Origin: Lingula anatina
Taxonomy: Eukaryota; Brachiopoda; Lingulata; Lingulida; Lingulidae
DNA: 64,000 bases
NCBI RefSeq assembly: GCF_001039355.2
Contig: NW_019775603.1
Location: 144,533 to 208,532, forward strand
Reading direction: 5' to 3'
Part shown: positions 43,501-55,423 of the stretch, in pieces
Layout: every line of letters starts with the position of its first letter
How positions within the stretch are numbered: the stretch's first letter is position 1
Made by a program: the position numbers and the translations under genes
The notes under the pieces: generated by a model
What the model was told of the DNA's origin: nothing
Database searches by the model: none
What the model saw: the letters and a program-made list of their open reading frames with translations, nothing else

Positions 43501-46500
43501 GGCAATACCTGTTTCTGGTTGGTTCCGTGCCAAATGGGTCTTAGGAGTGCAATATTCATGCTGTTTCTAAACAATTCATTACACATCAGAGCTGATTCGT
43601 GATGTCACAACGACTTCTCCCTCATTGATTCATTTGAAAGGTTCAACGATAGTTTATCCACATGTAATGTGCACACGCCCTCCCCAGCCAGAGAACGATG
43701 GAATTGCGAAAAATGCTCAAGCCAAATAATATTAAGTTTCAACCCAATATCAGCTTGTCAGTCTAAAGACTGTTTCCTTTTCGCATTAAGATTAATTCAC
43801 ATTTCGGTCATCCTTCCCGAAGCCGCGCGACTGGTACGAGCTATTGGAAAACAAGATGTAATGTAATCTATTATTTTTTCCATAGGTATATACCCGTTCA
43901 ATGGATGCGTCTCGTGCATTGTACGGGTTGGTGAAAGCAGGAAATGAATATATTGTGAATATGTTCATAATTGTCGACAAAAGTTAACACAAAATTTTAT
44001 AATAACGACGGAAGGGCCGGTGCACGCTAAAATGAATATCCGCGTGAACATGGAGTCTATTGGCTCTCGCCGTTTTGGTGTATGAAGCCGGTGTAAAGCA
44101 TTAAATAAAAATTCCAGTAACCCACTTAAGTAGATACTGGCGTTCGCACAGTCATTGTACATTATATTTATTCCAAAATTTGGTCTGACAAAGTCAATAA
44201 AATCATCCTTCTCTCTCTCTCTCTCTCTCTGTCGCACACGTATGGTCCATACCCGCATCTCTCTGAGACATCCGCGCCAACACTTTCACACGCATGTGCA
44301 CACTTCCAAAGTACTTAATACTGTTTGACCAAGCTCTACTTCAACTTGCCACCGCCTCTCGTCTTGTCTCATAAACGCGCGTTCTTTCACATGCCCGCAC
44401 TTGAAGGCGTTACGGGGAGTAATGGTACTGGGACGTAAATTGATGTAACCGTTATCTTCATATGACCAACCTCTACTTCTTCTTTCCAGCCTCCTCCCAG
44501 ACAGAAGCCCCCGGCGGTTGCACAGAAGAGCAAGTGAATGGATGCACCCAGCCGTACAGAGAGTATATCGAGAACCTCGATGACGGTTCAAAGGACAAAA
44601 TTGTCCCTGACCACGATGAACATACCATGAGGAACATTTGCAGGTTGAGGTCCCGACCCCCACCTCCCACTTTTTATCTCATCTCCGTTAAAATGAAGAA
44701 ATGATAAAATTAGATAGTATTTTGTTAACCAATTTCTCACGAGATATCTATAAATAGTACAAAATGTATTGCTTTGGTTTCATTGTGAGAAATACGTTTG
44801 GGTACTCATATATATAAAGACTTAATTAAAAGCAGAGATGTCAGAGTCTTAAGATTTGTTTGCTCTTAACGTAAACATATATTGCAATCATTTTTCAGAA
44901 ACTATGCTGTCATGGAATCCTGCCTCCAGCCGTTGAAAATCATCTGTGACACTCCACAAACGCAGATAGTTTTGAAGGCAATCGGGGCTCTCGAGGGAGG
45001 CATGGGATATCTTTGTAATGAGTCTCTGGATGGTAAAAAAAAGTCATTTGTTTTTGTTAATTTTGATTTACATTGCAAATGTGTACATTTAATGAGATTA
45101 CTGCGATTGTGTCCACCTGCCTTTCAGCAGAATTACTTTGTAGACAAGAAAAGCCACCAGAGAGCGCAGACCTCCGCCAAGGCAGCCTAAATCTCATTAT
45201 TATAAATTAATTATCAATCAACTAATTAGTTACCTAAATTCTAAGTATTGATTTTTTATCAATTTGCATTTGTTGTGGAGTTCTGGGCAAAAATAACCAA
45301 ATTGGCCTATCTCGCAATGGTAAAGAATCCTCTTAGAATGTTTAGATCTAAAGGGTAATAGAGATCACAACCAAAATCTAGCCATTTTTAAAGGTGCTTT
45401 ATACGGGATTTACCACCCAAAGTAATTTTTCCTTGGGAAAAGGGCAATTTTCTCCTTCAACGAACTATTGCTCGACCCGTCAGTGCACTTGGGCTCGATG
45501 TTTTATTCCATTTTTAATTAAATGATTTAGTTCTTAATGACTTGCCAGTCATTTAGAACGCCATGTCTTCCTGTAAATTTCAGAGGGATTTATTGTCGTC
45601 AGGCACTGTTATTTGGGGGTTTTCACTGTTTTAATGTCTGAGCTGAGAAGGATTAGTAGCTATGCAGAATATATACCAATAGAAAATATGAATTCAATAA
45701 ATTTTCAAACGCGTACAGTATACTTTAATTGTGGTCTATTACTGACCTTTCCTGTCAATTTCATCAAAACCCTTAACAATGCTGGTGACAAACAGTTAAA
45801 TCGAGGTGAAAGCCTAACCTTCTGTGCAGAGGTTATTACGACATGTAGGCCTTCAGTAGAGCTTCATATAAATGTTTAGGCCTACTGGTAGATTATATTT
45901 TATTACTTTTTAGTTACTCGTTCGTATGCCATCATTTTCTTTTTTCAATATAGATTATATATCATGTGTAAAATAGGGCACTTGTTTGTGAAGCACACAC
46001 AGATGAAAAATGAGCAGTTTAAGACTAATATTATCTTGTAAATTTAAAACAATTAAAAACAGTCAGGATGAAGGATGAAATGAACTAACAAAAGGCTCAC
46101 TTCAATTTTCCATATCCCTTCCACGCCGTTCATTGTTCACATTTTATTGGCAATATGCGTATATGTGTGCATTGCTTTCTCAAGCAATTTGTTTTATAGC
46201 AAATGTTGTTTTCATCGCTGACATAAAACCTGAATAGATTAGCCTGATTGCAATTTCTTATCTCCCCCTTGGCGCATTGTGGAACTTCATCAAAGATGAT
46301 ATCTCGTAAGTGTAGGGATTGTTTTTGTGTAAATTTGAAGAGTTAAGAAGGTGTAAGACCTTCTCTTCGTCTGGATTGTATTGCATTGTTATAGTTTTAT
46401 TTTTATTTTATTATTATTTCACATGAACTTACTCGTACAAGTATATTTCATTGTAATTTTTTTCTTTTTTATTGCGTGTTATCTTACTTCATTTTGTTTT

Positions 46501-49500
46501 CCTTTTTTATTACTCCAGTTCTATCTTTGTAACAGATTCGATCCATTATTTATTTCTTAGATTTTCATTCCATTATGCTTTTATCTAACTTCACTTAAAT
46601 TCAAAATCGATCTTTGTTTTATAATTAGTATTTTTTTCAGACTACGTCAAGCACGTCTCGTGTTTCAGCGACCCCGCAAGAACTCCAGTGATAAATAGGT
46701 GCCGCTACGAGCAAAACGAACGTCTCATCTTGATAACACAGGATAAAGGTCTAAGCAAACAGGACAGGCAGTTCAAAACTTGCGAGTAAGTGTTCTGTCT
46801 TTTTCGCCCTGCCTAGTGGTATCTCTTAAATAATTGAATAAATTAATAATCCCTTTGTATTACTGCAATACCAAGTGCAGTTATACGTGTTAAGGGAGTA
46901 TTCTTGTGTCCACTATGTTGCAACCACATAATAAAGGCTCAAAAATTGAATACGGTGCCAATAACATAGTAAAGGAATGGGACTAAAATACAACTAACCA
47001 ATGCAAAGACTGAATTCAAGTTACACTGGAATTTTTTTTTCTTGTCTCTAGATAAGATGATAAAACAGAGTTACTCTTGAATTAAAGGCTTAATAACTAC
47101 AGTANATTATCAATTTGCATTTGTTGTGGAGTTCTGGGCAAAAATAACCAAATTGGCCTATCTCGCAATGGTAAAGAATCCTCTTAGAATGTTTAGATCT
47201 AAAGGGTAATAGAGATCACAACCAAAATCTAGCCATTTTTAAAGGTGCTTTATACGGGATTTACCACCCAAAGTAATTTTTCCTTGGGAAAAGGGCAATT
47301 TTCTCCTTCAACGAACTATTGCTCGACCCGTCAGTGCACTTGGGCTCGATGTTTTATTCCATTTTTAATTAAATGATTTAGTTCTTAATGACTTGCCAGT
47401 CATTTAGAACGCCATGTCTTCCTGTAAATTTCAGAGGGATTTATTGTCGTCAGGCACTGTTATTTGGGGGGTTTCACTGTTTTAATGTCTGAGCTGAGAA
47501 GGATTAGTAGCTATGCAGAATATATACCAATAGAAAATATGAATTCAATAAATTTTCAAACGCGTACAGTATACTTTAATTGTGGTCTATTACTGACCTT
47601 TCCTGTCAATTTCATCAAAACCCTTAACAATGCTGGTGACAAACAGTTAAATCGAGGTGAAAGCCTAACCTTCTGTGCAGAGGTTATTACGACATGTAGG
47701 CCTTCAGTAGAGCTTCATATAAATGTTTAGGCCTACTGGTAGATTATATTTTATTACTTTTTAGTTACTCGTTCGTATGCCATCATTTTCTTTTTTCAAT
47801 ATAGATTATATATCATGTGTAAAATAGGGCACTTGTTTGTGAAGCACACACAGATGAAAAATGAGCAGTTTAAGACTAATATTATCTTGTAAATTTAAAA
47901 CAATTAAAAACAGTCAGGATGAAGGATGAAATGAACTAACAAAAGGCTCACTTCAATTTTCCATATCCCTTCCACGCCGTTCATTGTTCACATTTTATTG
48001 GCAATATGCGTATATGTGTGCATTGCTTTCTCAAGCAATTTGTTTTATAGCAAATGTTGTTTTCATCGCTGACATAAAACCTGAATAGATTAGCCTGATT
48101 GCAATTTCTTATCTCCCCCTTGGCGCATTGTGGAACTTCATCAAAGATGATATCTCGTAAGTGTAGGGATTGTTTTTGTGTAAATTTGAAGAGTTAAGAA
48201 GGTGTAAGACCTTCTCTTCGTCTGGATTGTATTGCATTGTTATAGTTTTATTTTTATTTTATTATTATTTCACATGAACTTACTCGTACAAGTATATTTC
48301 ATTGTAATTTTTTTCTTTTTTATTGCGTGTTATCTTACTTCATTTTGTTTTCCTTTTTTATTACTCCAGTTCTATCTTTGTAACAGATTCGATCCATTAT
48401 TTATTTCTTAGATTTTCATTCCATTATGCTTTTATCTAACTTCACTTAAATTCAAAATCGATCTTTGTTTTATAATTAGTATTTTTTTCAGACTACGTCA
48501 AGCACGTCTCGTGTTTCAGCGACCCCGCAAGAACTCCAGTGATAAATAGGTGCCGCTACGAGCAAAACGAACGTCTCATCTTGATAACACAGGATAAAGG
48601 TCTAAGCAAACAGGACAGGCAGTTCAAAACTTGCGAGTAAGTGTTCTGTCTTTTTCGCCCTGCCTAGTGGTATCTCTTAAATAATTGAATAAATTAATAA
48701 TCCCTTTGTATTACTGCAATACCAAGTGCAGTTATACGTGTTAAGGGAGTATTCTTGTGTCCACTATGTTGCAACCACATAATAAAGGCTCAAAAATTGA
48801 ATACGGTGCCAATAACATAGTAAAGGAATGGGACTAAAATACAACTAACCAATGCAAAGACTGAATTCAAGTTACACTGGAATTTTTTTTTCTTGTCTCT
48901 AGATAAGATGATAAAACAGAGTTACTCTTGAATTAAAGGCTTAATAACTACAGTAGATCCATACACTAAATGTTTCGACCCACCATCTATGGACCTTGAG
49001 CACATAAACAGTTTCTCGGACCGTGCCGCCCGAGGCACAGTATTTTTATTATTATTATTTTATTTTTTTTTATTTTTTTTTTTTTTTTGGTCTATGACTG
49101 AAAGTGTAGTCATATAACTTAAGATATTGGCCAATCTCTGTATTGTTATCAGATTTGATATCATCTTTGATATTATATCGGTGATACAAATACAGCTTAC
49201 GAAACATAGGCCCGTATCAGTGAATTTAACCGCGCAAGATTTGCGCTATCATACGCCTTTTAAGAGGTTGTAGAAATGACCAGAAGTAAACGATCTGTTT
49301 TCGATCACAAAGTATTCGACCTGTAACTAAAATGATATGTGTGATAGCAGTGTTCGTGTACTTCTAACAAATGTTTGTCTGTTCAACAGACAGGACTAAC
49401 CTTTGTAAAAATTCCGTAGAGGAAGCGTAAGTCATTATATTTAATGGACAAAACTAGTTGCATTTATCTTTTATTCTTTGAGATTGGAATTGTATATTTA

Positions 49501-49755
49501 CTACTGACAAAACTTTCTTGTTTCTGCTTTAGAACGTACAGCACTTTGACTTCCTGTGTGATAAAAGCCTACTCAGACTGCCCTGCCCCAGAGGAAGCAT
49601 CTGCCTTAATCAAGAAAATTGTACAAAGAACTCTGTCAGCTGCCTTAATGGGAACGGGATACGAATGCAAAATAAACAGTAGCAGCGATTCTAACACAAC
49701 ACGGATTTGTCCATTTTTAATCATTTTGATTTTTGCAAGGGGCTTTTTTTCATGA
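34589..49755 (+). CDS. Small secreted Cys-rich protein, predicted GPI-anchored, with two six-Cys modules
   Basis: Exons: 34589-34631 (signal peptide MAATLLVALMVFSS), 44490-44643, 44899-45032, one copy of the duplicated exon (46641-46785 or 48492-48636), and 49533-49755, giving 232 residues with matching phases. Exons 2-3 and 4-5 encode two related modules, each with six Cys and a helical second half ending G-x-G/M-x-x-C (GGMGYLC; MGTGYEC). Intron phases repeat (1 to 2, then 2 onward), showing an internal duplication. The C-terminus (CPFLIILIFARGFFS) is short and hydrophobic, as in GPI signals. I do not recognise the family. The Cys spacing recalls small Cys-rich helical secreted proteins such as DUF1397 or DUF19 types, but this is only an impression. 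Linking the signal exon across a 9.9-kb intron is inferred from phase and from the lack of other genes between. Confidence 0.68.
41553..41768. repeat. Long hairpin: about 96-bp inverted repeat with 23-bp loop
   Basis: Left arm 41553-41648 (attcacatcgagaagagccg...) and right arm 41672-41768 are inverse complements with about six mismatches and one indel by eye. The outer ends run into GA-rich sequence on both sides. It is non-coding. It could be a foldback transposable element or the source of a long hairpin RNA, since it lies within an intron of a plus-strand gene. Confidence 0.85.
42165..42520. repeat. Diverged dispersed repeat, copy A
   Basis: Blocks such as atttTCCTTgtGGAAAAagaaaTTtgCTCCTTc, the following ctgtcac/gtcagtgcac area and the gaaaatat...acagtata stretch occur in the same order as at 45395-45735. 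Divergence is high, so it is an old pair. Confidence 0.5.
42600..42642. repeat. (TCTG)n(TCAG)n tetranucleotide tract
   Basis: About six TCTG/CTGT units pass into about four CAGT units. Confidence 0.9.
43085..43129. repeat. 19-bp inverted repeat (hairpin)
   Basis: gttcaaccaagaagttgta is followed, after a 7-bp spacer, by tacaacttcttggttcaac, inverse complements apart from one position near the end. No function is evident. Confidence 0.7.
45256..47104. repeat. 1849-bp near-identical direct repeat, copy 1
   Basis: The whole segment recurs at 47107-48955 with a constant offset of 1851. One difference is visible (T at 45620, G at 47471). It ends directly before a single N at 47105. It includes exon 46641-46785 of the Cys-rich protein gene and its flanking introns. 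Confidence 0.95.
45395..45735. repeat. Diverged dispersed repeat, copy B (inside the duplicated segment)
   Basis: Collinear with 42165-42520 over about 300 bp, with many substitutions and small gaps. It is copied again at about 47246-47586 as part of the 1.85-kb duplication. The open frame at 45613-45879 overlaps it and is probably not a gene. Confidence 0.5.
47107..48955. repeat. 1849-bp near-identical direct repeat, copy 2
   Basis: It starts two bases after the N at 47105 and ends where copy 1 breaks off (…aactacagta), then continues into unique sequence. This is what two overlapping contigs joined without merging would look like. It carries a second copy of the Cys-rich gene exon at 48492-48636. 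Confidence 0.95.
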
Positions 49756-50120
49756 GCACTGTAATAAAAAAGTAAACTACATTAATGACTATTCTAAATA
49801 TTTCATGATGAGTATGTTAGGCCTCCATTTCTCTGGTTTTTGATACGTTATCCTTAATGCATTAATACGTAGAACCTATTAGGCCTATATAAACTGAGTG
49901 ACAGACGGTGCACTTTTGTATCAAAAAGTCTTTTTGTGTCTCTGCATAACATAAATCAGAGTAGATACAGTAAGTGTTTTCGTAAAGTAGTGGGTTTCTG
50001 TCTGTTCCAACTGAGTGTTCGAGCAAACAAAATGATTATTTCCTTGTCGCAAGTAACTATTTTTGAAACTAAATAAAATTGTCAATTTGTTATCACAGCT
50101 GTTGGTATTACAAATAACAA

Positions 50121-50124
50121 ATGT

Positions 50125-50193
<69 letters not shown>
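50121..50193. repeat. (GT)n(GA)n compound microsatellite
   Basis: About 14 GT units followed by about 22 GA units. Confidence 0.95.
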
Positions 50194-50196
<3 letters not shown>

Positions 50197-50768
50197 GACA
50201 CAGAGGGAAGGAGAGATTTTTTTGAACACACATTTTAAAGTACAACACCAACAATACTGTAGGCCTACTCTTACCGCCAACAGCAAATCTAACACAATCA
50301 GGCATACTCATTAGTTTCTTTTGTCTAAATATGAATAAAATTAGTCGACTGAGATATGACCAGTAAAAATCGCACATCCCTCTCCACTTCCAAATCCTTG
50401 ATCCAATTCTAATTTCACTTCTCTCGATTTATATCATCCAGGTTTTTGCCTGGGAGTAGGCCTGCAAAGATTAAAAAATTCACCGAGAACAGCGTGGTAA
50501 ATTTTAAACAGTGGAGAAGGTACAGGACAATCGTAATAAGTAGGCCTACCAGGGTACAAGATTGGATGGCTGCATGGTTTGTCTCGTTTCGCTCGTATGC
50601 TGACAAATGGGAAATAATGGCTTTCGAACGCAAGCGAATTTTTATTATTATTATTATTTTTATTTTTAATTTTGAGGATATCAGATTTTTTACACCTTTT
50701 TTCAAATTAAAAAAAATGCATTGGGCATTTGGTGTACATGTAGTAGGTTGTAAAATTGATAATAAACT

Positions 50769-51015
50769 CAGTGGCGGATTTAGGGGGTGGGGTCGGTGGT
50801 CCCCCCCCCCCCTTCGGTTTCTGAAAAAAAAAATCACACGAATATTCCCCTCTTGAAATAAGAATTTTGACTTGCTGAATTATATTTCAAAACCGTATCA
50901 AATGGCACCGTTTGCCCTCCAAAACACCCAAAATATTCGGGCTCTTCAGCCTTCCCCGAACCACACGCCGGGGGGTTGGGGGGTGGGGGGGAGCAGAAGC
51001 GGTTTCGATTCCGAT

Positions 51016-51064
<49 letters not shown>

Positions 51065-51572
51065 ANNNNNNNNNNNNNNNNNNNNNNNNNNNNNNNNNNN
51101 NNNNNNNNNNNNNNNNNNNNNNNNNNNNNNNNNNNNNNNNNNNNNNNNNNNNNNNNNNNNNNNNNNNNNNNNNNNNNNNNNNNNNNNNNNNNNNNNNNNN
51201 NNNNNNNNNNNNNNNNNNNNNNNNNNNNNNNNNNNNNNNNNNNNNNNNNNNNNNNNNNNNNNNNNNNNNNNNNNNNNNNNNNNNNNNNNNNNNNNNNNNN
51301 NNNNNNNNNNNNNNNNNNNNNNNNNNNNNNNNNNNNNNNNNNNNNNNNNNNNNNNNNNNNNNNNNNNNNNNNNNNNNNNNNNNNNNNNNNNNNNNNNNNN
51401 NNNNNNNNNNNNNNNNNNNNNNNNNNNNNNNNNNNNNNNNNNNNNNNNNNNNNNNNNNNNNNNNNNNNNNNNGGGGGGGTTGGGGGGGGGGGGGGGCGGA
51501 GAAGCCGGTTTCGATTCCGATCCCCCCCCCCCCCCCCCCCCCTCCACTTCCATGTAGTCCTGGATCTGCAGT
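50769..51572. mobile_element. Inverted-repeat element containing poly-C/G tracts and an assembly gap
   Basis: The left end (cagtggcggatttagg) and right end (cctggatctgcagt) are inverse complements of one another in outline. The interior has long C and G homopolymers and two copies of a gaagc-ggtttcgattccgat unit (about 50991-51020 and 51496-51522). A run of 407 N (51066-51472) falls between the two units, so a tandem array of that unit may have collapsed there. Confidence 0.55.
51066..51472. other. Assembly gap (407 N)
   Basis: Undetermined bases, bordered by poly-C on the left and poly-G on the right. Homopolymer sequence probably stopped sequencing through it. Confidence 0.99.
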
Positions 51573-52172
51573 AAGAAAAAGGACTAAGAGGCCGATCCTG
51601 GACTTAAAGGGATAATAACTCTGTTTTGGCCAAAAAATGAATTTTCCTGAAGTAAACAACAATTTTCCCACACTTACCAATGGGTAATGAATCCATTTTT
51701 ACATTGAAAGTTAGTCCCTGTTTTTTTTTCTAAGAAGTTGAGAGTAGCCATCAATGGAGGCCACTTGGTCTAAAGCCATGCTCAGATATCAGAATAATCT
51801 CAGTAGCTATAATTGCCGTTTTTGTGGTAAAACAGAATATATTATATTTATATGAGTTGTTCATTTTTATTGTGAAATATAGATCTCATACGAAGAGTTT
51901 GTTAAATAGGCCTATTAATTGTTTTTAAAAAATTTAAATAAATTACAATCGCCCCCCTTTGTTAAATACAAGCAAAAGCATACCAATAATAAGCAATATT
52001 CCTATTTGAAGTTACGTTGTAAAGCAAAGCTAATTACTGTATTTCTTTAATAAACTTTAACATGAATTTTCTGAGCAGAAGAGACAAAATATGAATAAAG
52101 AAGCAGAACCAATATTGACACAAACGTTAAATCTCGCTCTAATCTCGTGAAAGACGTGGCATTCCTTCAAAG

Positions 52173-55100
52173 ATGGCGGGGTGGGTCGGATTTTCAGATG
52201 CAGAGCTTCGGAGAATGAAACAGCAAACGTCCCTGGAGGAAGGTAAATATTAGCCCATTTTATTTCAGCCTGGGTTTTATAATCTAAGTTGTGATCTTGT
52301 TTACTGTGAAATTTATGGCGATAATGTCACGCTTTAGTTTGCACCGGTGATATTTATGACTCGTCGTCTAAGGAAATTTGAGTCGTCTGCATTATGCATC
52401 GACTGGACTCTAGTCTATATTTAAGAAAGCGAGTTTCCGATAAGTTATTTATTTTCATACTACACATAACGTCTCTCTGTCTGTATACTCCTGACATTCG
52501 TAACACAGTTGCATGTTTAGATCCCGTCCTCCCTTTCTCTCTCTCTCTCTCACACACAAAATTTTTGTCCTTGGAAAGAATTCCCTTTCTGATATACAGT
52601 ATGCCAGACGACCACACTAAGCATTAACACACAAACACACACACACTTCTGTTCACATTATTTTTTATTTGCTATATGCCACCTTTCCGTATAGTCTACT
52701 CTAACCTCTTGTTGTCTACATGTAACCTTGTACTCTGGGGTGATGTAAAAATCAATCATTTTATCCACTGTGATTGAGACATGTTTTCAGAGAATCCCAC
52801 CTCTTGTCTGAAATGGCAGAGCTTGTATTGCCTACAGTCACTGATTTCCTGTGTTCACTAACCCTGGTTTTCAACTGTCTACTTGTCTCAAAAATGTAAA
52901 AGGAATTACAGTCATGGCAATTGATCCTGTATATTGTCCCACAACGTTGTTGTTTGGGGGGGGTTGTCCTTTGGTGCCACTAGGTGTTGTTTCAATGTGC
53001 ACTGGGGTCTGAAAGCTGTGTTGACACTGTGCTTTTTGTAGATCCTTCTATTTCCGCAGGTGAATCTCATCACAAACCCCAAGCTGCTGCTGCTGCTGCT
53101 GCCAGAAAACAGGCCCAACTCAACAAACAACGAGCACAAACACAGAAAGATAGATATCTACATCAACGCAACATGCAGAATTCTTCCTCAAACACGCCAC
53201 AGACGGAGCTTCACCCCTCACAGCGACTGTCCCAACCCAAACCAGAGAGCAAACCAAGTCAAAAGAGCCAGCAAGAGAATAAACCAACACCATCTAATAA
53301 AAATCCTAATCAGTCAGATTGCAGTGACAATAAAAAACAAAGGAAGGACCAAACTTCCACCAACTTTACAAAAAGTGATAATGGACATGGAGAAGAACCT
53401 AAGAAGACAGAAGATAGTGAAAATGCTAATGTGGAAGAAGCAGATCTGAATGAGAAAGAAATATTAGAGTATGTGTATCTTTTTGATTATTTTCATCTTT
53501 GTGATAAACCGTGATGTTTAAGTAAATCTGACATACAATTTGTCTTCTTAACGATACATATGTTGTCAAGATATTTCTTCTTTTTTATCCATATTTCCAT
53601 AAAATGAATACCCAAAGGGCTTAAATTTATGATACTATTTGAGGTGTAAAATTACTGTGATATATTCAACCCTGACATTGAATAAAATGGCTTTTTCCTT
53701 TTCCTTAAGCCTGGAGGTGTCCAACATGATAAAATTCCAGAAGCAGCAGAAGATGATTGAGGAAGCCAACAAAAAGAAAAGGCAAATGCTGGCACAAGCA
53801 ATAAAGGAAAGGTATGTGCATAGATGTGAGGAGAAATTAGCCCAACAATTGTCATCACATTAATGCTCGGCATTCCCAATAGTTTGCATTGCCATTGATA
53901 TTATAATATTGACTGTTTGTCCACTGAAGAGATGATATGGCTGGACAGAAAAAGCTTTGAGTAGTCCCTTCTGATGTTAATAAAATTATGAACTTGGACA
54001 ACTGAACATGGAAAATTGACAAAACATAGGCATTTCTTTTTACAAGTCAAATGTGTATTTTGCTTACTTCAGCAGAACTGAAAGAAAGGAAAACATGCTG
54101 ATTTTAAAGAAATAAAAATGTTCCATGTAATTTTCTTGTAGGAGTCAAAAAGCCAAAGCTGAAGCAAGTAAACTGATACAAATAGAGAAGGAACTGAAGC
54201 ATTTAGATGACTTACTGACAGTTGATGTCTCCATTCTAAGAGACAAGATAGAGGAGGCTAGCAGGGACTACACTGAGGCTCAGTAAGAAAAAAATTCTTT
54301 CTCTCTTCCCTTTCCCGTTTCTCTTTCCCCCTATCCCTGCCACTAATGAAGGTCTGATATCACTAAATAGCTTCTACGTTTAAGTCTGATCTGAGCTGGT
54401 TGTTTGGATTTGCATCTAAAAGGCACCTAAACTCACTGTTTTGGTGAAGCAACTGCACCATTGAAAAATATCCATTTTGTTACTGCTTTCTACTCTGTTA
54501 AGTTAAATATGGCTCACAAAACAATTGAGTTTTAGGGGACTAAAAGTTTTCTATCTTAAAGGTATTTAAAGTCTCAGCTTACCCTTTTTTTTCACGATTT
54601 CTCCTGAAAAGGTCAAATATCAAACTGCAATTACCCATTTTCTTATATGGGATATTAATTGTGAACAGTTAACAGGTTTTGTTGAAGCATATAAAATCCA
54701 ATTGTAGGGTATAATTATTTGCCTTTTTACTTTTCTAGGAAAAGATATGAAAGGCTGGAGAGGGAATTTATAGAAGCAAAGGTTGATCTCCACAAGACAG
54801 CTGAAATGAAAGAGCAATTAACAGAGCATTTATACAGTCTAATCTACCAGAATGAGATGAGAAAATCCAAAAAACTGAGTGAGCTGACAGCCAAGCTGGA
54901 ATTGGCAGAGCTCAGTTCAGAGGAAATCAGTACCACATTACCAGACCTTCCTCCTCTGAGTATGTTTAGTGCAGTGCCTGCTGGTCAGACATTGAGAAGC
55001 CCAACACATGTACAACACCCTAATTTGAGCAAACAAGACACACCCACTTCCAAGGAGACCACACCCACTAATCAACATGATAAATCCAGTAGTCAGAAAG

Positions 55101-55423
55101 ATGTGCCTACTAATCAGAACACACCCGTTACACAGGACCAGAACAATAAACCCAATGGAAATGAACCAAAATCAAGTGATTCAGGAAAGTCTGATGTATC
55201 AGTGAATCCATCAGTTGTGACCACACAGCCAGGAGAGAATACCTGTACGCCACAACCTGAAAAAGCAAGTTCTGTGATTTCAGATAAAAATGGTACTGAG
55301 TCCAGTAGTGCTGAGAATATTGCCAGTGATAGTTCTTTGCTTACTGCAGGTCCCAAAGAATTTGATACCACTGGAACCAAAAATGAAAGTACTGCTGCAG
55401 TGGCATCCACTAGTAACAGCTGA
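52173..55423 (+). CDS. GORAB: RAB6-interacting golgin (GORAB / SCYL1BP1)
   Basis: Five exons: 52173-52242, 53042-53468, 53710-53811, 54142-54282, 54739-55423 (474 residues, phases consistent). The N-terminus GWVGFSDAELRRMKQ matches the GORAB start motif (GWAGFSEEELRRLK in vertebrates). The central coiled coil (about 166-300) has family blocks KKRQMLAQAIKER, KELKHLDDLLTVDVSILR, KRYERLEREFIEAKVDL and MKEQLTEHL. In vertebrates GORAB is a trans-Golgi coiled-coil protein that binds RAB6 and ARF5 and stabilises COPI scaffolds with SCYL1. Exon 2 encodes a Gln/Asn/Lys-rich low-complexity linker with an Ala run, and the last exon adds about 140 Ser/Thr/Asn-rich residues not present in vertebrate GORAB. 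The start codon lies in AAGATGGCGGG with no TATA box, as in housekeeping genes. Two in-frame acceptors (53042 or 53060) are possible for exon 2. Confidence 0.92.

Larger units (their letters stand above)
34632..44489. other. 9.9-kb first intron of the Cys-rich protein gene
   Basis: No supported exons. It holds a long hairpin at 41553-41768, a (TCTG)n/(TCAG)n tract at 42600-42642, a 19-bp-arm palindrome at 43085-43129, a dispersed-repeat patch near 40985-41105 (gggaagggggggtcaccc) and a diverged repeat at about 42165-42520 that resembles 45395-45735. Open frames at 37178-37372 and 38444-38674 lack splice support. Confidence 0.45.
49756..52172. other. Intergenic region between the Cys-rich gene and GORAB
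   Basis: It contains a (GT)n(GA)n microsatellite (50121-50193), a dispersed-repeat patch (50440-50768) with tctcgtttcgctcg, and a gap-containing inverted-repeat element (50769-51572). No gene is seen, and the Pro/Gly/X-rich open frames across the gap are artefacts. Confidence 0.5.

Noticed and set aside
45613-45879. 88-residue open frame, present twice (also 47464-47730)
   Set aside because: It lies in an intron within a diverged dispersed repeat and within the duplicated segment. It has no matching splice sites, and the second copy only reflects the duplication.
50834-51680. Long Pro/Gly-rich open frames across the gap on both strands
   Set aside because: They consist of homopolymer C/G translation and undetermined bases.
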